DNA of 14,857 bases from Mariprofundaceae bacterium (GTDB lineage Bacteria > Pseudomonadota > Zetaproteobacteria > Mariprofundales > Mariprofundaceae). A program made the position numbers and the translations under genes. This document shows positions 1-5,835 of this stretch, piece after piece. The stretch is from positions 1-14,857 of the forward strand of contig JAUZQT010000058.1 in the NCBI GenBank assembly GCA_030950825.1. The letters run 5' to 3'. The number at the start of each line of letters is the position of its first letter. Position 1 is the first letter of the stretch. The notes under the pieces are model-generated. The model had not been told where the DNA came from, ran no database searches, and saw only the letters and a program-made list of their open reading frames with translations.

Positions 1-406
1 GAATGCCAACCGCCATTTAATCGAAGGAAAGCGTGTTGTTTTAGTTGATGATTCCATTGTACGCGGCACAACCAGCCGAAAAATTGTTGAAATGGTGCGT
101 GCTGCAGGTGCCAAAGAAGTGCATATGCGCATTTCTAGCCCGCCAACTAGGAACTCCTGTTTTTATGGTGTTGATACCCCCAATGCTGAAGAATTAATGG
201 CCAATAAAATGAGCTTGGATGAAATGTGCAAGGCAATTAATGCCGATTCATTGGCTTTTGTTTCGTTTGCAGGCCTGTATCGTGGCGTTGGAAAAAATCA
301 AGAAAGTCACTGTGATGCATGTTTTTCAGGCAACTACCCTGTTAGCATTGATCGTTCACGTTCACCACAATTATCCCTCCTTCGATTTTTCAGTCGGAGG
401 CCATGA
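1..406 (+). CDS. purF: Amidophosphoribosyltransferase, C-terminal part (5' end outside the window)
   Basis: This is the C-terminal end of glutamine PRPP amidotransferase, which makes phosphoribosylamine in the first committed step of cytoplasmic de novo purine synthesis. The frame is open from base 2. The visible part has the PRPP-binding loop VVLVDDSIVRGTTSRKIV, coded at about 38-91. It is followed by the family's conserved RISSPP, CFYGVDTP, EELMA, ADSLAF and CDACFSGNYP blocks. The catalytic N-terminal cysteine and glutaminase domain lie upstream of the window. After GNYP the protein ends with a short tail (about 21 residues, ending FSRRP) that is basic and matches nothing I recognise. Such tails vary in the family, so I do not call it a frameshift. 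The following gene, gspA, starts 76 bases on and is functionally unrelated. Identification is very secure; only the start is missing. Confidence 0.96.
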   Translation, partial: NANRHLIEGKRVVLVDDSIVRGTTSRKIVEMVRAAGAKEVHMRISSPPTRNSCFYGVDTPNAEELMANKMSLDEMCKAINADSLAFVSFAGLYRGVGKNQESHCDACFSGNYPVSIDRSRSPQLSLLRFFSRRP

Positions 407-482
407 AGCGGAATCACTCTGGCAATCAATGCACAGGCACGTGCATCCGTCGCAGCAGTATTGATAAATAATACAGGCTAAA
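407..482. promoter_or_regulatory. purF-gspA spacer with short dyads and a MITE-end-like motif
   Basis: This 76-base spacer has an imperfect dyad ATGCAC-N6-GTGCAT at 429-446, which contains the palindrome GCACGTGC. There is no T-run after it, so it is not an obvious terminator. At 458-474 GTATT and AATAC form a small inverted repeat inside an AT-rich stretch that could hold a -10 element. The stretch at 464-481 resembles the right end of the inverted-repeat element at 9778-9937 (15 of 18 bases). The only ribosome-binding signal for gspA is AGG five bases before its ATG, which is weak. No regulator can be named from this. Confidence 0.35.
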
Positions 483-2207
483 ATGTATTTAAATTACTTT
501 TCATTCAACGAGAAACCCTTCTCTATTGCGCCTGATCCGCGTTATCTATACATGAGCCAACAGCATGAAGAGGCATTGGCGCACTTGCTCTATGGCCTGC
601 AAGGTGAAGGCGGTATTGTATTACTTACAGGTGAAGTTGGAACTGGCAAGACCACCATGGTACGCAAACTTCTGGAAGAGCTTCCTGAAACAGTGGCGTT
701 GGCTTGGATTATCAACCCAAAATTATCGGCGCTTGAATTACTAGAAAGTATTTGTGATGAACTTGGCATTGCACACCAATATGTGTCCAGCATCAAGGCA
801 TTCACCGACTGCATTAACAAACATCTATTGGATGCCCATGCACAGGGAAAACATACGGTATTGATGATTGATGAAGCACAAAACCTTGTTCCTGAGGTAT
901 TAGAGCAACTGCGTTTATTGACCAACTTAGAAACCAATGAACGAAAACTTTTACAAATTGTTTTGATTGGTCAACCAGAACTACAAGATATGCTTAACCG
1001 CTATGATTTACGGCAGTTCTCTCAACGTATTACTGCGCGTTTTCACTTAAATCCACTCACACAATATGAAACAATATACTATATTCAACACCGTCTGCAT
1101 ATTGCTGGCTGTGAGAAAAACATTTTTCCAAAACGCGTCTCAAAAAAAATATACCAATTAAGCAATGGTGTTCCACGCCTTATCAATTTAATTTGTGACC
1201 GATCATTGCTGGGAGCTTATGCTGGCAATACTCTCCATGTTCAAATGCGCCATGTCAAACAAGCATATCGCGAGGTTTTGGGGCAGCCACACAAACAGTC
1301 TGTTCGCTGGGTACCGACCATGATTTATAGCTCTTTGTTGGCTATACTCATTGCCTCACAGGTATTTCTATGGAATCCATCAACAGAATCCGAAGTTTTA
1401 CTGGCGGAAAATCATCATAAAACGCGCATGCTTGCCATCTCTCCAATCGCTACTGTCAAACCAATAATGCCTGAACCAATAATGCCTGAAGCAAACGTAA
1501 AGTCTGTTGTTCCAATAACAACCGCATCATCGCCATCTTCATCACCTACAAGCGCACAGGCAGCAGTAGCCATTACCACCCAAGCGTCCGATAGTTGGCA
1601 ACAAATGGCAGCAATCGGCACACAAAGCTACGCCTTGCAAACTCTTGCTATATTATGGAAATTGAATTTGGATCATGAGATTCATTGCAGCGCACTGGCT
1701 AAAAATCAGCATCCCTGCTTTCGTCAACGCGCTAAGCTTGCTCGCCTGCGCGATTTCAATCGTCCAGCCATGATTCGCTTGCATCAGTCACCGAAAAAAA
1801 ATGACTATTACGCCGTGCTTAGCCAGCTAAATGGTGGAATTGCGACCCTGCAATTAGGGCAGCAGTCATGGGATGTTTCAACTGAAGAGCTACAAGCACA
1901 CTGGTATGCTGATTTCACCCTGCTTTGGCGAGCCCCCCCAGAATTTCATCGCGCCATTAAATTGGGCAATCAAGGCGAAAGCGTCCGCTGGCTGGCAAGT
2001 GTTTTGGATGATATTCAAGGTAAAATGATTCCAGCGCAAAGCTTTTCCACGATGAATGCGATTATGGTTGAACGTCTCAAAGATTTTCAACAACAGGCTG
2101 GTTTAACACCCGATGGTGTTGCTGGCCCTCTCACCTTGATTCGCATGAATGATGCGGCCTATATTCCAAGACCTCACTTATTTGATGTTGAAGCTATAAA
2201 AAACTGA
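483..2207 (+). CDS. gspA: GspA/ExeA-type type II secretion AAA+ ATPase with peptidoglycan-binding domain
   Basis: GspA is an inner-membrane ATPase. With GspB it helps insert and assemble the T2SS secretin through the cell wall. The 574 residues run in the family's order. First is an AAA+ domain (about 1-265) with Walker A GEVGTGKTT at 50-58, Walker B VLMIDEAQ around 126-133, and GVPRLINLICDR near 229-240. Then come a membrane segment at about 279-297 and a Pro/Ser/Ala-rich periplasmic linker at about 320-370. A C39-like segment with Cys 402 and Cys 412 and the FNRPAMIRL motif follows, and last is a PG_binding_1 repeat (about 494-556, FQQQAGLTPDGVAGPLT). The linker contains an exact duplication giving PIMPE twice. 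The stop codon overlaps the gspB start by one base (TGATG), so the two are probably translationally coupled. Paralogues (MshM, pilus ATPases) share the ATPase part, but the full architecture and adjacent gspB favour GspA. Confidence 0.93.
   Translation: MYLNYFSFNEKPFSIAPDPRYLYMSQQHEEALAHLLYGLQGEGGIVLLTGEVGTGKTTMVRKLLEELPETVALAWIINPKLSALELLESICDELGIAHQYVSSIKAFTDCINKHLLDAHAQGKHTVLMIDEAQNLVPEVLEQLRLLTNLETNERKLLQIVLIGQPELQDMLNRYDLRQFSQRITARFHLNPLTQYETIYYIQHRLHIAGCEKNIFPKRVSKKIYQLSNGVPRLINLICDRSLLGAYAGNTLHVQMRHVKQAYREVLGQPHKQSVRWVPTMIYSSLLAILIASQVFLWNPSTESEVLLAENHHKTRMLAISPIATVKPIMPEPIMPEANVKSVVPITTASSPSSSPTSAQAAVAITTQASDSWQQMAAIGTQSYALQTLAILWKLNLDHEIHCSALAKNQHPCFRQRAKLARLRDFNRPAMIRLHQSPKKNDYYAVLSQLNGGIATLQLGQQSWDVSTEELQAHWYADFTLLWRAPPEFHRAIKLGNQGESVRWLASVLDDIQGKMIPAQSFSTMNAIMVERLKDFQQQAGLTPDGVAGPLTLIRMNDAAYIPRPHLFDVEAIKN
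1461..1490 (+). repeat. Exact 15-bp tandem duplication inside the gspA linker
   Basis: The 15-mer CCAATAATGCCTGAA occurs twice with no gap (1461-1475 and 1476-1490). It is in frame, encoding PIMPE twice in the Pro-rich periplasmic linker of GspA. A duplication of this kind in a low-complexity linker usually arises by replication slippage and may vary in copy number between strains. Confidence 0.9.
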
Positions 2208-2881
2208 TGTCATACATCCTTGACGCACTTAAAAAGTCCGACCATGAACGCACCGCACACCAAGCAGCCAAGCCCGTACTTGCTAGGCCACCAAACACGC
2301 GCTCAAATCAAGGTGTAATGATCACTTTTTCCTTGACTGCATTGACGATTTTTTTACTGCTTATTGGGTGGAATTTTCATATACCTGAGGAAAAAGAGCG
2401 CAATCATGGGCTTGCAACAAAGCAACACTTTCAACAAACAAGCATCGAAGACAACGTAAAAAATACAGCTGCCATTGCCCAGCCTGTTCCAGTGATTCCG
2501 ACTGCGCCAACGATTCTTCTACAGGTGCAGCGTGTTCAAGCCAGTCAAGAAGCTCAAAAGTCTCCGCCAAGCCATGCCAAAGTATCGCCCATTGCAAAGG
2601 CAAGCAGCCCTGCACCTCTCACCACTGAAAAGAAAAATCAAGCAATTATTCTGCCATTTTCAGCATTGCCTGAAGGTATACGCCACGCCCTGCTTGATCT
2701 TCGCCTAGAGGGGCACTTTTACGACCATAAGAAGCAATCTGGCATGATCGTGGTGCATGGAGAAATTTATCACCCCAGTGATTGGATCAATGATGATTTG
2801 TATTTGCTATCAATCACCGAAAAGGGCGCTATTTTTGAATACCAAGGAAACCACCGTTTTCAAATGAGTAAATTCCGTTAA
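2207..2881 (+). CDS. gspB: GspB/ExeB-type type II secretion assembly protein
   Basis: GspB is the inner-membrane partner of GspA in secretin assembly. The 224-residue protein starts with the hallmark MSYILDALKKSDHER of the family. It has one membrane segment (about 37-57) and a Gln/Pro/Ala/Ser-rich periplasmic linker (about 60-145). The conserved C-terminal GspB domain (about 147-224) contains LPEGIRHALLDLRLEGHFY, then VHGEIYHPSDWINDDLYLLSI and an aromatic/Phe-rich end. It starts within the stop of gspA (ATG at 2207-2209), so the pair forms one translational unit. It ends only four bases before the stop of the converging gspI. No transcription terminator fits between them, so the two convergent mRNAs must overlap or end within each other's genes. 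Identification is secure from the N-terminal motif, the C-terminal domain and the context. Confidence 0.92.
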   Translation: MSYILDALKKSDHERTAHQAAKPVLARPPNTRSNQGVMITFSLTALTIFLLLIGWNFHIPEEKERNHGLATKQHFQQTSIEDNVKNTAAIAQPVPVIPTAPTILLQVQRVQASQEAQKSPPSHAKVSPIAKASSPAPLTTEKKNQAIILPFSALPEGIRHALLDLRLEGHFYDHKKQSGMIVVHGEIYHPSDWINDDLYLLSITEKGAIFEYQGNHRFQMSKFR

Positions 2882-2885
2882 CGCA

Positions 2886-3239
2886 TTATTTAGAGCGATA
2901 CATAAACAATATAACTTCAGGCTCATTGCCTGCTTCTACAGCCACATTACGACGCACAAAAGTATCCAACAAGGTTTTTTCACTCCATGTTCGCCAATGC
3001 AAGTAAACGCCGGCACTCTGAATATCACCTTGCTTTTCATCCGCTGGAAGTATCTCCAATAAACGCTCTTCCGCCAATACATTGCGTGCAGTATCCATGG
3101 CCAATGCATGCAATGATAGACTCCGCTGTATATCCGCTGATGCGCCCAGTCGCCCCATCAACGCAACCAATGCAAAAGAGGCAATGCCCAAAGCAACCAA
3201 CACTTCAATCAGCGTAAAACCACGCTCATGCCGCATCAT
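2886..3239 (-). CDS. gspI: Type II secretion minor pseudopilin GspI
   Basis: GspI is a minor pseudopilin. With GspJ and GspK it forms the tip that starts pseudopilus assembly. The 117-residue precursor has a short basic leader, then the prepilin peptidase site G7/F8 followed by FTLIEVLVALGIASFALVALMG, with the essential Glu at +5 (E12). The rest fits GspI in length and pattern, including the conserved stretch ALAMDTARNVLAEERL after the hydrophobic helix. Its ATG overlaps the gspH stop (ATGA at 3236-3239), so the genes are coupled. It is the last gene of the - strand cluster. No gspJ or gspK follows, because the gene converges on gspB. GspI and GspJ are hard to separate from short sequence, but the length and gene order G-H-I favour GspI. 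Confidence 0.85.
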   Translation of the reverse strand: MMRHERGFTLIEVLVALGIASFALVALMGRLGASADIQRSLSLHALAMDTARNVLAEERLLEILPADEKQGDIQSAGVYLHWRTWSEKTLLDTFVRRNVAVEAGNEPEVILFMYRSK

Positions 3240-3796
3240 TCTGATTCCTTCAGTAAATGCACGCCACCAGGCCCTGAGCGCAATTGAATCACCCGCCTAG
3301 TACCGCCTGTTTTCAATGAAAGTACCAACTCACCGGCACTAACTCTACCATCAGGCCAGAAACTAAAACGTGCCAATGGCGGCTTTTCACCATCACGTAA
3401 GGTCTCTTCAACCAGACCGACATCACCATTTAAGTGCGCACTCTGCACGATGACAGGGGCTTGAGGCACATTGGCCTGAAAGATTCCATCAAGCAAAGGC
3501 CCCCATTTTCCATGATTGTTTGGCGTTTCAAATAATAAATGATCTTGGTACACCGAAGCGCGAACAAGCCTTCCCGTTAATTGTGTTTCTTCAGCCGCCA
3601 GACGTAATATTTTTTGCATATAACGTGCTTCATCATTCACTGTTGTACCCGTTGATTGAAAAAAAGACGGCGCAACCATCGCCGATAGTACCGTCATAAT
3701 AACAATCACCAAAAGGATTTCAATCAGTGTAAAGCCATGCGCCTTAGGCTTTATCGCTGTAATAGGTGTAGCCGCTTCAACGAAGCAATGGCCCAC
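3236..3796 (-). CDS. gspH: Type II secretion minor pseudopilin GspH
   Basis: GspH is a minor pseudopilin sitting between the major pseudopilin filament and the tip complex. The 186-residue product has the prepilin signature G21/F22-TLIE, with Glu at +5, followed by the hydrophobic helix LLVIVIMTVLSAMVAPSFF. A GspH/FimT-type C-terminal half follows (LRLAAEETQLTGRLVRASV, then FSFWPDGRVSAGELVLSL). The reading frame opens with GTG directly after the gspG stop (TAAGTG), and no ATG, GTG or TTG occurs in frame before the processing site. The GTG start therefore looks right and gives an unusually long 21-residue leader. GGGA at the end of gspG lies about five bases before the GTG and is a plausible ribosome-binding site. 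The 3' end overlaps gspI by four bases. Confidence 0.86.
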   Translation of the reverse strand: MGHCFVEAATPITAIKPKAHGFTLIEILLVIVIMTVLSAMVAPSFFQSTGTTVNDEARYMQKILRLAAEETQLTGRLVRASVYQDHLLFETPNNHGKWGPLLDGIFQANVPQAPVIVQSAHLNGDVGLVEETLRDGEKPPLARFSFWPDGRVSAGELVLSLKTGGTRRVIQLRSGPGGVHLLKESE

Positions 3797-4204
3797 TTAT
3801 TCCCAGTTACCAATATCGGCATCAAAACCAGAGCCACCAGATTTTCCATCGCTACCATAGGACAATATATCCACATCACCATGCACACCAGGGGATAAGT
3901 ATATAAAATCAAAGCCCCAAGAATCTTTGGGCAAGGTATCGAGATAACGTTTCCCACCCTTGGCATCATTGGTCAATGCCTTCAGGCCTTCGCTGGATGT
4001 TGGATATTTACCATGTTGCAAACGATATAATTTAAGCGCCTGCTCAATATTTTTCATTTGAACCTTGGTACTATCAACCTTGGCTTCATCCGCACGCTCA
4101 ATAAAGCGTGGCGCTACAATGGATGCCATCACACCAATAATAATCAGTACCACCATAATTTCGAGCAGTGAAAAACCATGTTCTTTTTTGTCATAAGTTT
4201 GCAT
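3797..4204 (-). CDS. gspG: Type II secretion major pseudopilin GspG
   Basis: GspG is the main subunit of the periplasmic pseudopilus that pushes substrates through the secretin. The 135-residue precursor has a ten-residue leader ending in G10, then F11-SLLEIMVVLIIIGVMASIVAPRF with Glu at +5. The conserved core follows: KVQMKNIEQALKLYRLQHGKYPTSSEGLKAL, then LPKDSWGFDFIYLSPG. The C-terminal loop SYGSDGKSGGSGFDADIGNW carries the aspartates that bind calcium in this family. The length matches the family. GGAG lies ten bases before the ATG, which is slightly long spacing, and the upstream spacer contains tandem 15-bp repeats. The gene abuts gspH (TAAGTG). This is the clearest T2SS marker in the window; type IV pilins lack this C-terminal calcium loop. 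Confidence 0.95.
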   Translation of the reverse strand: MQTYDKKEHGFSLLEIMVVLIIIGVMASIVAPRFIERADEAKVDSTKVQMKNIEQALKLYRLQHGKYPTSSEGLKALTNDAKGGKRYLDTLPKDSWGFDFIYLSPGVHGDVDILSYGSDGKSGGSGFDADIGNWE

Positions 4205-4223
4205 TTTTCGTCATTCTCCATGT

Positions 4224-4268
4224 TTCCTATTCAATTTCGGTTCTTTCAATTTTGGTCTTTCAATTTTC
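4224..4268 (-). repeat. Three imperfect 15-bp tandem repeats between yidD and gspG
   Basis: Read on the - strand, GAAAATTGAAAGACC (4268-4254), AAAATTGAAAGAACC (4253-4239) and GAAATTGAATAGGAA (4238-4224) follow each other without gaps. The first two are nearly identical and the third is degenerate. The array covers the last codons and stop of yidD and most of the 55-base spacer, and ends in AGGAA just upstream of gspG. It may be slippage debris, or it may set the distance or structure of the gspG leader. Confidence 0.7.
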
Positions 4269-4760
4269 ATCATTCAACCAAAAATCATTGCGTGACAGCG
4301 GATCATACAAGCGCCCTTCACCTTCAAATACAATGCTATGTCCCACAAGCGCCCTTGGCTGCAAATCATCAGCCTCATGAATCAGGCGGTCAATCATCAA
4401 CCAAGACCCCCACAGCCAGCCATGGCGCTGAAAAGCCTCGCGCGCGTAAACGGAGCATACAGGGTATGACGGGCAACTGCGACCATCCAAATCTCCCAGA
4501 GCATGTTGATAAAAGTGAATGATCAAACCTTGTGGTGCTACCGCTGGAAGGCGCATATTATGCCACAGTCCTGCCACTATCAAACTTACACAAGCCAGCA
4601 TAGCATATATTTTCAATTCAGAGAATGTCATATTTCTTACCAGTTTTGTCATTGATGCGTCTTGCAAAGCATTTTTATACTTGCAGCCAATGTTATTTAA
4701 TTTCCGTTCCTTAAACCACAGGATAATTTGCCAAGCAATACAAGCTGTCAATGCTTCCAC
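4260..4760 (-). CDS. yidD: YidD-domain membrane protein with N- and C-terminal extensions
   Basis: The middle of the protein (about 78-128) matches YidD, a small membrane-associated factor that aids YidC-dependent membrane protein insertion. LIIHFYQHALG is followed by the Cys motif C96-PSYPVC102-S-Y and EAFQRHGWLWGSWLMIDRLIHE. Standard YidD proteins are about 70-90 residues. Here there is a membrane segment at about 49-65 and a C-terminal extension ending RLYDPLSRNDFWL. The start is unsure. The longest frame begins with GTG at 4760 (166 residues) without a good Shine-Dalgarno. ATG codons at 4652 (130 residues) and 4631 (123 residues) also fit; the last has GGTAAG five bases upstream and sits right before the membrane segment. 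It is first in the - strand cluster with gspGHI, 55 bases ahead of gspG. A role in inserting T2SS or other membrane proteins is inference from context. Confidence 0.75.
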   Translation of the reverse strand: MEALTACIAWQIILWFKERKLNNIGCKYKNALQDASMTKLVRNMTFSELKIYAMLACVSLIVAGLWHNMRLPAVAPQGLIIHFYQHALGDLDGRSCPSYPVCSVYAREAFQRHGWLWGSWLMIDRLIHEADDLQPRALVGHSIVFEGEGRLYDPLSRNDFWLNDEN

Positions 4761-4793
4761 TTCGATTACTTGGCAGTTGCAAGGAAATCCCCC

Positions 4794-4799
4794 ATTATA
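4794..4799 (-). promoter_or_regulatory. Candidate -10 box for the yidD-gspGHI cluster
   Basis: On the - strand a perfect TATAAT lies at 4799-4794, in the divergent spacer between yidD and cysM. Initiation would fall near 4787, giving a 27-base leader to the GTG at 4760 or longer leaders to the internal ATGs. No good -35 is visible at 16-18 bases upstream (CCTTTT at 17). A much weaker + strand pair, TTGGCA at 4770 and TATACG at 4796 with a 20-base spacer, would serve cysM. The call rests on one hexamer in AT-rich DNA. Confidence 0.4.
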
Positions 4800-4820
4800 C
4801 GCACTATCCCATACTTAAAA

Positions 4821-4833
4821 GGACGTACTCTTG
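4821..4833 (+). promoter_or_regulatory. Ribosome-binding site deciding the TTG start of cysM
   Basis: AAAAGGA ends at 4823, seven bases before TTG at 4831. This is a strong Shine-Dalgarno at ideal spacing, and there is no in-frame ATG nearby, so the rare start codon is well supported. Confidence 0.8.
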
Positions 4834-5769
4834 GCTAGTATTCTTGACCTTATCGGCAACACGCCACTGATAGAACTTACAAATATTCCTAAATATTTAC
4901 CAGATAATATCCATATTTATGCCAAGTTGGAGCGTTTTAATCCAGGCGGCTCTGTTAAAGATAGGCCTGCCCTGCGTATGATTCGTGATGGCATTGCCAA
5001 TGGTTTATTGACTAAAAATAAAACCATTCTGGATTCAACATCGGGCAATACTGGCATTGCATTGGCCATGATTGGGGCGATCATGCAATACAAGGTTCGC
5101 TTGGTGATGCCTGGCAATGTCTCCGATGAACGAAAACGAATTTGCCGGGCGTATGGTGCCGATTTAATTTTTTCAGATCCTTTGGAAGGTTCTGATGGTG
5201 CGATTTTAGAGGCTCGGCGCATTTATGAGGCTGATCGTGGGCGCTACTTCAAACCCGATCAATACAACAACCCAGCCAACCCTTTGGCACATGAAAAAAC
5301 AACAGGCCCTGAAATATGGCGTGATAGCCATGGCAAAGTCACCCACTTTATTGCCTCGCTCGGCACATCAGGAACCCTTGTCGGTACGGGTCGCTTCCTG
5401 AAAAGAACCAACCCAGCCATCCAAATTATTGCCGCTGAGCCAGATTCGCCTTTTCATGGTATTGAAGGACTCAAACACATTGAATCCAGTATTGTGCCAG
5501 GCATTTATGATGCCACAGTCCATGATCAGAAAATTGGCATCAATACGGATGAAGCCTATGACTTTACGCAACGCCTTGCCAAAGAAGAAGGGCTACTATG
5601 TGGTCAGTCCTGTGGCTGTGCTTTGGCTGCTGCACTCAAAGTAGGGGAAGCTTTGGCAGAACAAGGCAAGGCTGGTGAAATTGTCGCAATTTTCCCTGAT
5701 GGTGGGGAGAAATACCTTACAACCGCTGTTTTTGCAGGTGATCGTATGTGTGATGGCGGTGGAATATAG
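4831..5769 (+). CDS. cysM: Cysteine synthase, CysM-type PLP enzyme
   Basis: This fold-type II PLP enzyme makes L-cysteine from an activated serine (O-acetyl- or O-phosphoserine) and a sulfur donor in the cytoplasm. The 312 residues include the PLP lysine motif GGSVKDRPA (K43), the substrate loop STSGNTG (69-75), the phosphate-binding GTSGT (178-182) and EPDSPFHGIEGL. The GGEKYLTT end is typical. Overall it resembles the CysM branch, including mycobacterial CysM, more than CysK. The real donor (sulfide, thiosulfate or a sulfur-carrier protein) cannot be read here, and no carrier gene is adjacent. The start is TTG: AAAAGGA sits seven bases before it, and the product begins with the usual ILDLIGNTPLIEL. 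The PLP-ring serine segment reads LCGQSCGCA where GISSGAA or GISTGA is usual, adding C257, C261 and C263. The gene is divergent from yidD and convergent with manC. Confidence 0.9.
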   Translation: MASILDLIGNTPLIELTNIPKYLPDNIHIYAKLERFNPGGSVKDRPALRMIRDGIANGLLTKNKTILDSTSGNTGIALAMIGAIMQYKVRLVMPGNVSDERKRICRAYGADLIFSDPLEGSDGAILEARRIYEADRGRYFKPDQYNNPANPLAHEKTTGPEIWRDSHGKVTHFIASLGTSGTLVGTGRFLKRTNPAIQIIAAEPDSPFHGIEGLKHIESSIVPGIYDATVHDQKIGINTDEAYDFTQRLAKEEGLLCGQSCGCALAAALKVGEALAEQGKAGEIVAIFPDGGEKYLTTAVFAGDRMCDGGGI

Positions 5770-5835
5770 ATTTAATATCGCATTTCTGCATGCGTTTACG
5801 CACAGACAGGCGGTAATATTTATGAATAATGCAGG
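5770..5835. other. Convergent cysM/manC spacer with a MITE-end-like motif
   Basis: This 66-base spacer separates the stops of cysM and manC. It holds a small perfect stem TGCGT-TT-ACGCA, too short and without a T-run to be called a terminator. TATGAATAATGCAGGTTAA at 5821-5839 resembles the right end of the element at 9778-9937 (15 of 18 bases over 5822-5839) and runs through the manC stop codon. No matching left end is seen nearby. Confidence 0.45.

Noticed and set aside
429..446. purF terminator formed by ATGCAC-N6-GTGCAT
   Set aside because: A six-base stem with no following T-run is too weak; it is only mentioned in the spacer entry.
219..464. An 81-codon open frame overlapping the end of purF, considered as a frameshifted purF C-terminus or a small gene
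   Set aside because: The purF frame keeps its conserved CDACFSGNYP block after this frame has begun. The alternative product has no recognisable motif and no ribosome-binding site.
1461..1490. The gspA 15-bp repeats as further copies of the MITE-end motif, because both contain TAAT near CCTGAA
   Set aside because: The order of the shared words differs, the similarity is short, and the sequence is explained by an in-frame coding duplication.
5790..5803. Intrinsic terminator between cysM and manC (TGCGTTTACGCA)
   Set aside because: The stem has only five base pairs, with a two-base loop and no T-run on either strand.
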